IMG/VR virus record: IMGVR_UViG_3300033153_006335
Coordinates: 1 to 42,224 of that record
Strand: one strand, 5' to 3'
Origin: a virus
Length of the DNA: 42,224 nt
The position numbers and the translations under genes were made by a program. Positions within the stretch are counted from its first letter, which is position 1; each line of letters starts with the position of its first letter. Of the stretch, positions 6,014 to 13,977 are shown one piece after another. Under the pieces are notes generated by a model that was not told where the DNA came from, did no database searches, and saw only the letters and a list, made by a program, of their open reading frames with translations.

Positions 6014-6985
6014 ATGACGAAAAAAGAAGAGAATCAAAATCAATTAGTAGTAAGTTTAGGGGATGCAGTTACTAAAGGGATTAGCTCACAAAAACTACAA
6101 CATTTCGAGAAAGCTTTTGTGTTGGCTGAAAGTGTTGAAAGCTTGAAAACTTTACTAACTCCCGCTGTTTTAAAGCCTATATTAAGTTTGAAAAATACGA
6201 GTTTAGGGTTTAGAACAGACGAAAGGGCAAGTTATGTAGATTATTCGGGAAAAACTAAAAAAGGTGTTTCCTATAGTTTAGAGACAACTAGGGACTGTAT
6301 TATTGAGGCTTTGCTTTATGGTGTTAATATTACAGGCAACCAGTTTAATATTATATCTTATAAGACATACATTACTAAAGAGGGCTATGCGTATCTTCTA
6401 AAGCATATCAAGGAAACAGAGGATTTTACATATAGAGAAACTGCGGGACTTCCTGAGGCTATAAACACTAAATCTGCTAAAATTAAGATGACTTATACTT
6501 GGACTTACAACGGGAAAGAAGGGTCTCAAATTGTAGAAAGGACTATTAAGGCAGATTCTTATGCTACTGCTGACAGTATTATAGGTAAAGGAGAAAGAAA
6601 GGGTAGGAAATGGTTGTACGAATATATTACGGGACTTTTAACTCCTGATGGAGACGCGGAAGATAACACACTTTTAAACCCTGAGGATAAATTAAAAAAT
6701 GCTGGAGAAACGGATTTTACTGTTTTAACTGAAAACTCGAATAGTGAGCTAGAAAAAGAAGAAACAGTTGATTATCTTGAAAAAGCTCTTGAAGTTGTAG
6801 AAAAATCTCCAGTTTCTATTCTAGATATTGTCAATTGCCTAGTTCATAATAACCAACTTGAAAAGGTAATACCATTTGAAAAGTTAAATCCTTCATTTTT
6901 TGAAGAAATAGTCAAAAAGCCTAGAATAATAAATACTACACTTAATTATTTAGAAGCTTTTCCATCAAAAGAAAAGAAAGTTTAG
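6014..6985 (+). CDS. recT: RecT-family single-strand annealing protein
   Basis: 323 residues. The start is set at ATG 6014 (AGGAG 6 nt upstream) rather than an upstream in-frame codon. The middle carries the RecT signature region: an EALLYGVNITGNQFNIIS stretch, then YKTYITKEGYAYLLKHI, with a following beta-rich segment and a GKGERKGRKWLYEY stretch. RecT proteins anneal single strands during phage recombination and repair, usually beside an exonuclease. Here the DUF2800 nuclease follows directly. The C-terminal 90 residues are acidic and less conserved. Length fits the family. Confidence 0.85.
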   Translation: MTKKEENQNQLVVSLGDAVTKGISSQKLQHFEKAFVLAESVESLKTLLTPAVLKPILSLKNTSLGFRTDERASYVDYSGKTKKGVSYSLETTRDCIIEALLYGVNITGNQFNIISYKTYITKEGYAYLLKHIKETEDFTYRETAGLPEAINTKSAKIKMTYTWTYNGKEGSQIVERTIKADSYATADSIIGKGERKGRKWLYEYITGLLTPDGDAEDNTLLNPEDKLKNAGETDFTVLTENSNSELEKEETVDYLEKALEVVEKSPVSILDIVNCLVHNNQLEKVIPFEKLNPSFFEEIVKKPRIINTTLNYLEAFPSKEKKV

Positions 6986-7012
6986 TATCTGCTAGGAAAC
7001 TATTTAAATCAT

Positions 7013-7042
7013 AAGAGAGCTTGTTTAAAAGCGGGTTCTCTT
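7013..7042 (+). promoter_or_regulatory. Leader hairpin before the DUF2800 gene
   Basis: AAGAGA (7013-7018) pairs with TCTCTT (7037-7042), and GCTT (7019-7022) with AAGC (7029-7032). No T run follows, so it is not a strong terminator. The ribosome site and ATG follow within 30 nt. Comparable hairpins occupy the next two junctions of this module. Confidence 0.45.
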
Positions 7043-7071
7043 GAAGATTAAAAATAAATGGAGAATGTAAA

Positions 7072-8187
7072 ATGTCTGAAATAGAAGAAGTTGAAATTAT
7101 AAAAGAAAATGCACATCATGAATACGCCCCGTCGAGCATGAAAAGGTTAAAAGAATGCCCCGCAAGTTTTGAATTTTCAAAATTATTCCCTGAGCTACCT
7201 AGTCACGACGTTAGAGATTCGGGAGATAGGCTTCACGATGTAATGGAAAGTGGAGATGTAACAGGACTTTCAAAAGATGAACTTGCATTGGTTGATATTT
7301 GTAATGATATGCTTGAAAGAATTAAAGAAAAGTACGGGATTTCTGATGAAGATATTCACAAAGAGGTTAAAATTAAAGTTAGATCAATAAATTTTAAAAC
7401 TCTAACAGAAGGTACTGTTGATATTGAATTTGTGGTTTATGATAGAGTTGTGATTTTAGATTGGAAGTTTGGATTTGTTAAAGTTGAGGCTGTGGATAAT
7501 GAGCAATTAAGGACTTATGCAGTTGGAGCAATGCAAAAATACGGAAAGGAGAAAGCTGATGTTTATATTGCACAGCCAAGATTTGACTTTTTAGATTTTG
7601 AAAGTTTTGACTTAGAACCTTCTCTTATGAAAGTTGAAGAAATAATTGAAAATACTAAGATGCAGAATAATCCTTTTTACCGTGCTGGTGATCATTGTCA
7701 ATACTGCAAAGCTAAATTTGGTTGTGGAGTTCAAAGAAATTTTTACCTAGAAGTTGAAAAAAGAGAAGATTTAATATTGACTCAAATCTCGGATGAAAAA
7801 ATCTATGATCTTTATGAAAAGCAGAAAATTGTTAAAAAATATAGTGATTCTATTAAGAATGAATTTATTAGAAGAGTCACAGAAAATGAAAATCAAAGAT
7901 TATTTAATTATAGTCTTGTTTCAAAGATGGGAAATAGAGAGTTTGTAAATATTCCAGATTTATATTTTGCGATAAAAGACTACATGTCTGAGAAGGAGTT
8001 TATTGCATTGACCAGTGTTAAAGTTCCAGGTGTTGAGAAAAATTTAGTTGAAAAATTTAGAGCTATTGGTTTAAAAGTTAAGGATGCTAAAGAGAAATTT
8101 CAAGAGGTTTGTGGTGAGTTCATTCAGAGAAAGCCAGGCAAGCCTTCTGTTGTGAAGGATAAGAAGAAAAAAGAGAGTGTAATTTAA
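7072..8187 (+). CDS. DUF2800 / Cas4-RecB-like exonuclease
   Basis: 371 residues, ATG 7072 with GGAG ribosome site. It opens with HEYAPSSMKRLKECPASFEF, typical of DUF2800. A PD-(D/E)XK core is visible: GTVDIEF near residue 115, VVILDWKFG near residue 127, and the Q..YA motif (EQLRTYAVGA) near residue 144. A Cys near residue 29 together with HCQYCKAKFGC near residue 210 would form the Fe-S cluster typical of Cas4/AddB-like nucleases. It probably acts as the 5'-3' exonuclease partner of the RecT just upstream, giving strands for annealing. Membership is strong; the pairing is inference from context. Confidence 0.8.
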   Translation: MSEIEEVEIIKENAHHEYAPSSMKRLKECPASFEFSKLFPELPSHDVRDSGDRLHDVMESGDVTGLSKDELALVDICNDMLERIKEKYGISDEDIHKEVKIKVRSINFKTLTEGTVDIEFVVYDRVVILDWKFGFVKVEAVDNEQLRTYAVGAMQKYGKEKADVYIAQPRFDFLDFESFDLEPSLMKVEEIIENTKMQNNPFYRAGDHCQYCKAKFGCGVQRNFYLEVEKREDLILTQISDEKIYDLYEKQKIVKKYSDSIKNEFIRRVTENENQRLFNYSLVSKMGNREFVNIPDLYFAIKDYMSEKEFIALTSVKVPGVEKNLVEKFRAIGLKVKDAKEKFQEVCGEFIQRKPGKPSVVKDKKKKESVI

Positions 8188-8198
8188 TCAATAAATCT

Positions 8199-8246
8199 AA
8201 GCTCTCTTAAAAAGCGACAACTAATATTGTCGGGGAGCTTGTTTTT
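8199..8246 (+). terminator. Terminator-like leader hairpin
   Basis: AAGCTCTC (8199-8206) pairs with GGGAGCTT-type sequence ending at 8240. An inner CGACAA/TTGTCG stem (8215-8220, 8227-8232) is present, and GTTTTT follows. The next ribosome site (GGAG) and ATG come 14-30 nt later, so it could act as a partial terminator inside the operon. Confidence 0.5.
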
Positions 8247-8270
8247 AAAAATATTGTGGAGAAATAAAAA

Positions 8271-8771
8271 ATGTTAGGTGAAAAAATAAAAGGTTTTATA
8301 AATAGTGTATCTGCTGGTGTAAAAACTATAAAAGCAGAAGATGGTACAAAATTTAAACTTACTACATACAAAGTCAAATTAGAATCATCAGAAATTGATT
8401 ATGAAGCAATTGCAAGGTTTAACCCTTCAATTAGTGCTACACTTCTAAATATTCAACCTATGCCATTTAAAAGCGTTAATTTTGGCGACCAATCGGTTAT
8501 GAATACAAATATCGCATTTTACAGAGATGAAGAAGAAGAAGATGCAGAAAAGAGGACTTCTACTCAAGAAATGAATAATGAGTCTGATGCTGAATACGCT
8601 GGAGTTATGATTACTAATTTAACTATAACGGTGAAAGAGAATATTCCATTTTATCAATTCTTACTTGAAATACCGATGCAAGGGGCTAGTGGAAGCTTTC
8701 TTTTTCATGGGTTAAAGTCTAGAATTATGTTCGAGTTTAAAAAAGGCGCTGGTCAAGAGGCTATGTTGTAA
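8271..8771 (+). CDS. Recombination-module protein of unknown function
   Basis: 166 residues, ATG 8271 with GGAG ribosome site. It is beta-rich with an acidic Asp/Glu stretch (DEEEEDAEKR) near residue 90. It lies between DUF2800 and DUF1064 nucleases, where phages often place a single-strand binding or DUF2815-like protein. I do not see a clear OB-fold signature and leave the function open. Its stop TAA forms the first three bases of hairpin element A5, so the element abuts a core phage gene here. Confidence 0.75.
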   Translation: MLGEKIKGFINSVSAGVKTIKAEDGTKFKLTTYKVKLESSEIDYEAIARFNPSISATLLNIQPMPFKSVNFGDQSVMNTNIAFYRDEEEEDAEKRTSTQEMNNESDAEYAGVMITNLTITVKENIPFYQFLLEIPMQGASGSFLFHGLKSRIMFEFKKGAGQEAML

Positions 8772-8817
8772 CGGGATTGTGCAATTAGACGTTTTAATGT
8801 ATAATAACACTGTGTTA
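8769..8817 (+). repeat. attC-like hairpin element A5 (diverged)
   Basis: 49 nt, the same length as A2 and A3, from TAAC (8769) to GTTA (8814-8817). The inner sequence differs strongly from other copies, but the same stem register is kept: GTG/CAC, ATTA/TAAT and AC/GT pair in 9 of 12 positions around an 8-nt loop GTTTTAAT. Conservation of the fold and length while the sequence changes argues for a selected secondary structure. The next gene starts 33 nt downstream. Confidence 0.55.
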
Positions 8818-8850
8818 TAGTGCGTTTATATCTAAACAAGAGAGGATATT

Positions 8851-9237
8851 ATGAATAAAGATAGCGTTATAAAACAAATATTAGAAGACCTACCCACAAG
8901 AGATTGCAGGTTTGAGATGACTGACGAAGAGTGGTATGGTTGGTTTGAGGAAGCTTTTGATGCTGGTGAAAAAAAGGTAAAAGATTTATCATCCATGGAA
9001 GAGCTTAACAAGAAAAGGCTGACAGACAAAAGTGGAAATGAAATAATTGCTGGATGCACAATAGCTTATCAGGTAAATACTGTTTATAGGGCAGAATGCA
9101 ATCTTGAATATAGAGATGGTATTTTATGGTTTGTTGATTGGACTGATAAGAATGAAGACATAAGTGCTCTAGATTTTTGGAATGAAGAAACTGATAGTAA
9201 AATTACAAAGATATTAAAATACCCAAATGCACTATAA
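8851..9237 (+). CDS. Cassette protein with a YopX-like motif
   Basis: 128 residues, ATG 8851 with AGAGGA ribosome site. The N-terminal half is helical with a Trp/Glu-rich stretch (DEEWYGWFEEAFDAG), and the C-terminal half is beta-like. LTDKSGNEIIAGCTIAY near residue 57 resembles the D.NG..I..GD turn of YopX-type proteins, but the match is weak. It is bracketed by element A5 upstream and B3 downstream, and its stop is the start of B3. It separates two recombination genes and so looks inserted. Confidence 0.7.
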   Translation: MNKDSVIKQILEDLPTRDCRFEMTDEEWYGWFEEAFDAGEKKVKDLSSMEELNKKRLTDKSGNEIIAGCTIAYQVNTVYRAECNLEYRDGILWFVDWTDKNEDISALDFWNEETDSKITKILKYPNAL

Positions 9238-9280
9238 CACTCATACTACAGGACACACGCCAATAAATGTCGCACTAAAT
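9235..9280 (-). repeat. Inverted attC-like element B3
   Basis: TAAC (9235-9238) overlaps the stop of the upstream gene. TCATACTACAGGACACA and AATAAATGTCGC match elements B2 and B1. Read in reverse it gives GTGTCCTGTAGTATGAGTG then TTA, like the right half of the A elements. GACA/TGTC can form a small stem. It closes the one-gene island 8769-9280. Confidence 0.45.
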
Positions 9281-9297
9281 AAATAAAAAGGCTTAAA

Positions 9298-9663
9298 ATG
9301 TTTCAGATTAAAAAGGTAAAGAAAAAACCAAAGTATAATAATAAGAAAGTTATTATTGATAATATTACATTTCACTCTACAAAAGAGGGTAAAAGGTATT
9401 TAGATTTAAAAATACTCTTAAGAGTTGGTAAAATTTTTGATCTGAAACTGCAACCTAAATTTTTATTACACGATTCTTTTAGATATCAAGGTAAAACAGA
9501 AAGAAAAATTCATTATATAGCTGATTTTAGTTATATCGAGAATAAAAAGGTTATTATTGAAGATGTGAAAGGGAAAAAAACAGAAGTTTACAAAATTAAG
9601 AGAAAAATGTTCTTGATGAAATATGTTATAGATAATGATTTGATGGAATTTAGAGAAACTTAA
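9298..9663 (+). CDS. DUF1064 nuclease-like (resolvase-like) protein
   Basis: 121 residues, ATG 9298. The pattern KYNNKKVIIDNITFHSTKEG, then YLDLKILLRVGKI, LQPKF, YIADFSYIE and VIIEDVKGKKTEVY is characteristic of DUF1064, a phage family with a PD-(D/E)XK-type core (here D...E-D-VKG). Such proteins are thought to cut branched DNA, which fits the RecT/DUF2800 context. After the stop the same frame stays open for a further 13 codons (NEAIKEFDNYMRG), so the protein may once have been longer. Confidence 0.75.
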   Translation: MFQIKKVKKKPKYNNKKVIIDNITFHSTKEGKRYLDLKILLRVGKIFDLKLQPKFLLHDSFRYQGKTERKIHYIADFSYIENKKVIIEDVKGKKTEVYKIKRKMFLMKYVIDNDLMEFRET

Positions 9664-9812
9664 AATGAAGCGATTAAAGAGTTTGATAATTATATGAGAG
9701 GGTAGGAATGATGAAAGTGAAAGAAATAACTTGCTAATTATGGATTTTATATTTACATTTAGTTTAAATCATATCAACAACGACAATAGATATGAAAAAA
9801 GATAAAAATTTG

Positions 9813-9863
9813 AAGTTCATTGCTAGTTGGGAGTCGTTGCCCTTCTGGTAGTGAACTTTTTTT
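9813..9863 (+). terminator. Strong intrinsic terminator directly before the modification operon
   Basis: AAGTTCATTGCTA (9813-9825) pairs with TGGTAGTGAACTT (9846-9858) over 13 positions including three G-T wobbles. GGG/CCC pairs inside, and a T7 run ends at 9863. The ATG/GGAG start region of the next gene follows at once. It ends the recombination operon, or acts as an attenuator if transcription normally reads through; no clear promoter lies between it and the next gene. Confidence 0.75.
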
Positions 9864-9875
9864 ATGGAGCTGAAA

Positions 9876-11264
9876 ATGGAACAAATGAAATTATTTGAGG
9901 AAAAAATTGAACTAATTGAGGTTAAAAGTGTAATAGGTTCTGGATATGAAGAGGAGGTATCAAAGTTAGCTCTGATAGATGAAATAGCATATAGAGCTGC
10001 TAGGAAAAATATGCAAATTCATTCAGCTATTATTTTGAAGGTAGGTAATAATTTTGCAGGATTCTTTACTTTTGAGATAAATCATGATGCTAAAGAATAT
10101 TGCTTATTACAATCGGCAATGTACCCAGAGTATAAAGATGTAGAAGTGTATCAAAAGATGGTTAATAAAATAATCGAGGGCAATATTTATAATTATCCTA
10201 TGATTATGACCGTATCAAAAAAACATGATTTAGAAAAGCCGTCAGTATTTGAAGAAATAGGTTTTAAGGTTAATATAGATAAAAATGATTTTAAATACAT
10301 GTATTATGGAAAGCCAGAGCAAGTTAGAATGAAGTTATTAGTTCATACGGCAATGACAAATATATGGAAATCAACTTCAGGTTTATGGTTAAGAAATAAA
10401 AGAGAATGGAATTTAAAAATAGAAGAAGCAGGCAAAAAATATGATGTGCTTAATCCTAAATTTGCAAGTAGAGAAGGTTGCTGGCAAGGTTCAAAAGGAT
10501 TTTCAAATGTAGTATTATCAAAGAATAAAATTATAGATGGTAAAGTTGTTCATGATGATAAGAAGTCTTTAAATGGTAATGCTTCTGTTTTAGATCCTAC
10601 AGCATGTGAAATTATAGCAAGAATGTTCATGCCTAAAGATGGAAAACACATTTATAATCCTTTCGGTGGTGGTGTTCAAATGGGTTTTGTGGCTGGAGGT
10701 TGTGGTTTTAGTTATCTATCTTCTGAAATTAGGCAAAACCAATGCGATACTAATAATGCAATATGTCAAGATTTTGATAATGTGAAATGGCATAAATCGG
10801 ATACGTCAAAGTATATTCCAGAACAAAAAAGCGATTTAATATTTTCATGTCCTCCCTACTATAAAGTTGAAAAGTATGTTGATTATGATGGAATGCCACC
10901 AGAGGGAGAAATAAATCATTTAGGTAGCTATGAAGAGTTTAAGAATACGTTATTTGAAGGTTATAAGAATGCTATAAAAACTATGAAAGATAATACTTTT
11001 TTTGTTGTTATGACCGGTGATAGTAGAGATAGTAGCGGGGCTTATTATGGTTGTGAAGCTGAACACGAATTATTTTTCAAAGAACAAGGGTTGTATATTT
11101 ATAATAAAATTATATACCTAGAAAGTGAGTTTACAAGATTTTCACAAGCTAAAAAAACATTACATAGTAGAAAATATCCAAAAGCAGATCAAAAAATATA
11201 TATGTTTTATAAAGGTGATATGAAGAAAATTAAAGAATTATATCCAAATGTAGGTAGATTGTAA
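9876..11264 (+). CDS. GNAT-like domain fused to a DNA methylase
   Basis: 462 residues. I take ATG 9876, with GGAG 7 nt upstream, over the ATG at 9864 that overlaps the terminator. Residues 1 to about 165 resemble a GNAT acyltransferase fold (FAGFFTFEINHDAKEYCLLQ, then YPEYKDVEVYQKMV and FEEIGFKVN). The C-terminal domain is an amino-type DNA methylase: motif I-like YNPFGGGVQMGF near 258 and motif IV SCPPYY near 323. Phage Mu Mom is a GNAT-fold DNA modifier, so the fusion suggests adenine modification beyond methylation, but this is inference. The next gene starts 1 nt after the stop. Confidence 0.65.
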   Translation: MEQMKLFEEKIELIEVKSVIGSGYEEEVSKLALIDEIAYRAARKNMQIHSAIILKVGNNFAGFFTFEINHDAKEYCLLQSAMYPEYKDVEVYQKMVNKIIEGNIYNYPMIMTVSKKHDLEKPSVFEEIGFKVNIDKNDFKYMYYGKPEQVRMKLLVHTAMTNIWKSTSGLWLRNKREWNLKIEEAGKKYDVLNPKFASREGCWQGSKGFSNVVLSKNKIIDGKVVHDDKKSLNGNASVLDPTACEIIARMFMPKDGKHIYNPFGGGVQMGFVAGGCGFSYLSSEIRQNQCDTNNAICQDFDNVKWHKSDTSKYIPEQKSDLIFSCPPYYKVEKYVDYDGMPPEGEINHLGSYEEFKNTLFEGYKNAIKTMKDNTFFVVMTGDSRDSSGAYYGCEAEHELFFKEQGLYIYNKIIYLESEFTRFSQAKKTLHSRKYPKADQKIYMFYKGDMKKIKELYPNVGRL

Positions 11265-11265
11265 A

Positions 11266-12081
11266 GTGAAAAACTTTTCTAGTAAAATAAGTTTAATAAA
11301 AAATTTTAGGGGTGTTTATGAATTAGACACCTCTAAGGGTTGTTCTGCTGGAATGGATAATAACGAAAAAGGTTGTTATAATGAATGTTATGCTTATAGA
11401 TATTCTAAAAAGTGGGGGTATAATTTTAATAAAACAGTGTATCGTTATTTTGATAATATTAAACACAAGATTTTAATTATAAACCAAATAAATAAAATAG
11501 ATATGCCATTTATAAGATTTGGAGTAAGTGGTGATCCATCGGAAAATTGGGAACATACAATTAGTATATGCGAACAAATATTCAAATATATAAACAAAGA
11601 AATAGTTATTATAACTAAACATTGGAATAATTTAACAAATAAGCAATTGCAAAAAATAAAAGACATGGGAGTATGTGTAAATACTTCTATTTCAGCATTA
11701 GATTCTAATCTTCAAATAAAAAACCGATTAAAACAGTACAATAGGTTAAAAAAAGTAAGCAAATCAATATTAAGAATTGTAACTTGCAGTTTCAATATTA
11801 ACAGTAATAAAGGAATAAAATATAATAAAATACAAAAGAAGTTATTAAAAAATGAAAATGTAATTGAAACAGTATTTAGGGTTTACAAAAAAAACAAATA
11901 TGTAGAAGATGCGATAATCAATATTGAAAAAATTAAATTTCTAGGAAAATCCTGTTGTGTGAGTAGAAATAAAAAAAATACGTATTTTGGCAACTGTAAA
12001 AATTGTGTTGATAGATGCGGGATAGACAAAAAACATATTAAAGAAAATAAAAATAATAAATTTCAATTAAAATTATTCTAA
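11266..12081 (+). CDS. Cys-rich radical-SAM-like / DUF5131-like protein
   Basis: 271 residues, start GTG 11266. Cysteines cluster near the N-terminus (GCSAG at about 26, GCYNECYAY at about 36-43), followed by a TIM-barrel-like alternation (FIRFGVSGDPSENW, IVIITKHWNN, CVNTSISAL). A second cluster is at the C-terminus (CC, C, C, C between about 230 and 250). The first set resembles the GC...GC..CYA pattern of phage Gp37/Gp68-type proteins and radical SAM enzymes, but a canonical CX3CX2C is not present. Coupled to the GNAT-methylase gene, it probably supplies or alters a modification. It is unusually Lys/Asn-rich. Confidence 0.5.
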   Translation: MKNFSSKISLIKNFRGVYELDTSKGCSAGMDNNEKGCYNECYAYRYSKKWGYNFNKTVYRYFDNIKHKILIINQINKIDMPFIRFGVSGDPSENWEHTISICEQIFKYINKEIVIITKHWNNLTNKQLQKIKDMGVCVNTSISALDSNLQIKNRLKQYNRLKKVSKSILRIVTCSFNINSNKGIKYNKIQKKLLKNENVIETVFRVYKKNKYVEDAIINIEKIKFLGKSCCVSRNKKNTYFGNCKNCVDRCGIDKKHIKENKNNKFQLKLF

Positions 12082-12136
12082 AAGAAAAAAGAATATAAAT
12101 ACTGTAAAAGTTGTTTTTTATTGTAGGGAGGTTTAA

Positions 12137-12739
12137 ATTAAAATATTAGTTGCATGTGAAGAGAGCCAGGTGGTGACAACAGAATTTAGAAAACAAGGAC
12201 ATGAAGCATATTCTTGCGATCTTATAGATTGCTCTGGAAATCACCCCGAATGGCATATTAAAAACGATGCTGTGAAAATTGCTTATGATTTATCTTACGG
12301 TTGGGATGTGATGATAGGGTTTCCCCCTTGTACTTATTCGAGTAATTCAGGAGTTCAGCATCTTTGGAAAGATATAAAAAGATGGGACATGATGATTGAT
12401 GGTGCTTTATTTTTTAAAAAATTGCTAGATGCCCCTATTTCTGTAAAAGTTATTGAAAATCCGATAATGCACAAGTATGCATTAAAAATAATAGGCAAAA
12501 AGTATTCTCAGATTATTCAACCATACGACCATGGACACGCTGAAAGTAAAGCAACTTGTTTATGGGTTGAAGGGTTGCCGTTGCTTCAAAAATCCAACGA
12601 TGTCAAAGAGGAATGGAAACGACTTCCAAAAAATAAAGCTCAAAGATTGTTTTATTTGCCACCTGGAAAAGAAAGAGCAAAAGAAAGAAGTAAAACATAT
12701 ATTGGTATTGCAAAAGCAATGGCTAATCAGTGGGGTTAA
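12137..12739 (+). CDS. Phage cytosine-methylase-like protein, apparent ATT start
   Basis: 200 residues if begun at ATT 12137. The family normally begins M-K-I-L-V-A-C-E-E-S-Q. Here KILVACEESQVV is present in frame but is preceded by ATT, not ATG, with GGGAGG exactly 5 nt upstream and a stop just before. The next possible start, GTG 12170, would delete the conserved first strand and lacks a ribosome site. The motif GFPPCTYSSNSG near residue 60 is the Pro-Cys motif of C5-cytosine methylases. It probably modifies phage DNA together with the two preceding genes. Confidence 0.7.
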   Translation: MKILVACEESQVVTTEFRKQGHEAYSCDLIDCSGNHPEWHIKNDAVKIAYDLSYGWDVMIGFPPCTYSSNSGVQHLWKDIKRWDMMIDGALFFKKLLDAPISVKVIENPIMHKYALKIIGKKYSQIIQPYDHGHAESKATCLWVEGLPLLQKSNDVKEEWKRLPKNKAQRLFYLPPGKERAKERSKTYIGIAKAMANQWG

Positions 12740-12744
12740 ATAAG

Positions 12745-13035
12745 ATGGAAAGTTTGAAGCCTATAAAGAAAAAATACGCATGCCAACAAAGAAGTAAAAC
12801 GGTAGCTGAACTAATTGAAGATATTGAAGAGATTAAAAAAATAGCTCTTAATATTTCTGAATTAAAAGATTCTAAATCTTTCTGGAATAAAATAAATCCT
12901 TCATTTGAGAGAATATGTTTTAAAGATTTTAAGCTGATAGATATTCTAAGTATTGATAAAGCGGCTGTTAATTGGAAACGATTTATGAAACCTATTTGGA
13001 AGCAGGTAAAAAAAGAGTTAAATTATGTGCGATAA
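12745..13035 (+). CDS. Hypothetical protein, 96 aa
   Basis: ATG 12745, five bases after the methylase stop, with GGGG about 9 nt upstream. Helical and basic, with Lys and Ile common. The C-terminus has two tryptophans (NWKRFMKPIWKQVKKEL). Not recognised. It overlaps the next gene by 11 nt, so the two are probably translated together. Confidence 0.65.
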   Translation: MESLKPIKKKYACQQRSKTVAELIEDIEEIKKIALNISELKDSKSFWNKINPSFERICFKDFKLIDILSIDKAAVNWKRFMKPIWKQVKKELNYVR

Positions 13036-13294
13036 TAAAACAGTAAAAACAATAGGATATAAGGGTAAAACGCAAGTGTTAAACCTATTCTGTAATTGCG
13101 TATGTAGATATTATAATAACGAATTAGATAAGTTTATTCTTGATTTATCGGACAAATATTGTTATTCTTTGAAGGTATGGGATAAAGTTAGACTTCGAAA
13201 TGTTCCATACAAAAAGCTTGTAAACATGTATAAAAAGATGAAAGAATTAGAATTTTCTTACATGAAAAGAATGCTGCAATCTAAATTATCTTAG
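13025..13294 (+). CDS. Hypothetical protein, 89 aa
   Basis: GTG start at 13025 inside the end of the previous gene, with AAAGAG upstream. It contains four Cys in the first 45 residues (C2, then FCNCVC near 23) and a basic helical C-terminus. Family unknown. The short Cys cluster could bind metal. Confidence 0.6.
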   Translation: MCDNKTVKTIGYKGKTQVLNLFCNCVCRYYNNELDKFILDLSDKYCYSLKVWDKVRLRNVPYKKLVNMYKKMKELEFSYMKRMLQSKLS

Positions 13295-13334
13295 GGATTG
13301 AAATTGAAAACTAAACATAAAAGGAATAAAAATA

Positions 13335-13691
13335 ATGGAAGCTAAAGACTTAAGAATTGGAAATTTGATAATGACACGTAGAGAGGTAGTGACTGTTGAT
13401 TTTCTTAATCCAGTATCAATTGGGTGGGGCGAGGGTAATTTTGGAAGCTCCGATTCTCGATTAGCTAAATTTGAGCCGATCTTATTAACTGAATCTTGGT
13501 TAATTGATTTCGGATTGGAAAAAATGAAAGAATCTGAGTACACACAAGATTCATATTATTTTGGCAAATATCATTTATGGCTTACTAGTGGAGTGATTCT
13601 TTTTTCTGATAAAGATATTATACAATATGTTCATCAATTGCAGAATCTATATTTTGCTTTAACTGGTGAGGAGTTGAATTATGAATCTTGA
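13335..13691 (+). CDS. Conserved phage protein of the LRIGNL...LYFALTGEEL family
   Basis: 118 residues, ATG 13335 with AGGAA ribosome site. It begins EAKDLRIGNLIM and ends YVHQLQNLYFALTGEEL, with PILLTESWLIDFGLEK in the middle. This set is common among small phage and prophage proteins, often in low-GC and Bacteroidota genomes. The function is not known to me. The C-terminal helix overlaps the start of the next gene by 11 nt. Confidence 0.75.
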   Translation: MEAKDLRIGNLIMTRREVVTVDFLNPVSIGWGEGNFGSSDSRLAKFEPILLTESWLIDFGLEKMKESEYTQDSYYFGKYHLWLTSGVILFSDKDIIQYVHQLQNLYFALTGEELNYES

Positions 13692-13977
13692 AAAGTTATA
13701 TAATACAATAACCTCGAATGGTTGCAGAGAAATGGATTTAGAGAGATTTAAACAGGCTATTGAGGAATATGGCATTGAAGATAATAAAGAAGAGAAGATT
13801 AGGCGAATAGGTCGCTTGGATATGCTCCAATTGTTGTTTCTGTATCTTAAGCTAACAGATCAAATCCAATGGAGTTGGATGCTTGTCTTATTGCCTTTAT
13901 TGATTAGCCTTTGGGCGAAACTGGTAGTAAAAATAAATAAGCACGATGCTAAAAAAAAACGAGTAAATAATGGCTAA
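13681..13977 (+). CDS. Small membrane protein before the terminase
   Basis: 98 residues, ATG 13681 behind GAGGAG. Residues 1-50 are charged and helical. A single hydrophobic segment follows at about 63-86 (WSWMLVLLPLLISLWAKLVV), then a basic tail. It overlaps both neighbours by a few bases. Unknown role. Confidence 0.7.
   Translation: MNLEKLYNTITSNGCREMDLERFKQAIEEYGIEDNKEEKIRRIGRLDMLQLLFLYLKLTDQIQWSWMLVLLPLLISLWAKLVVKINKHDAKKKRVNNG

Noticed and set aside
12531-12743. 70-codon frame overlapping the methylase-like gene
   Set aside because: It is an out-of-frame shadow of a conserved protein and has no ribosome site.
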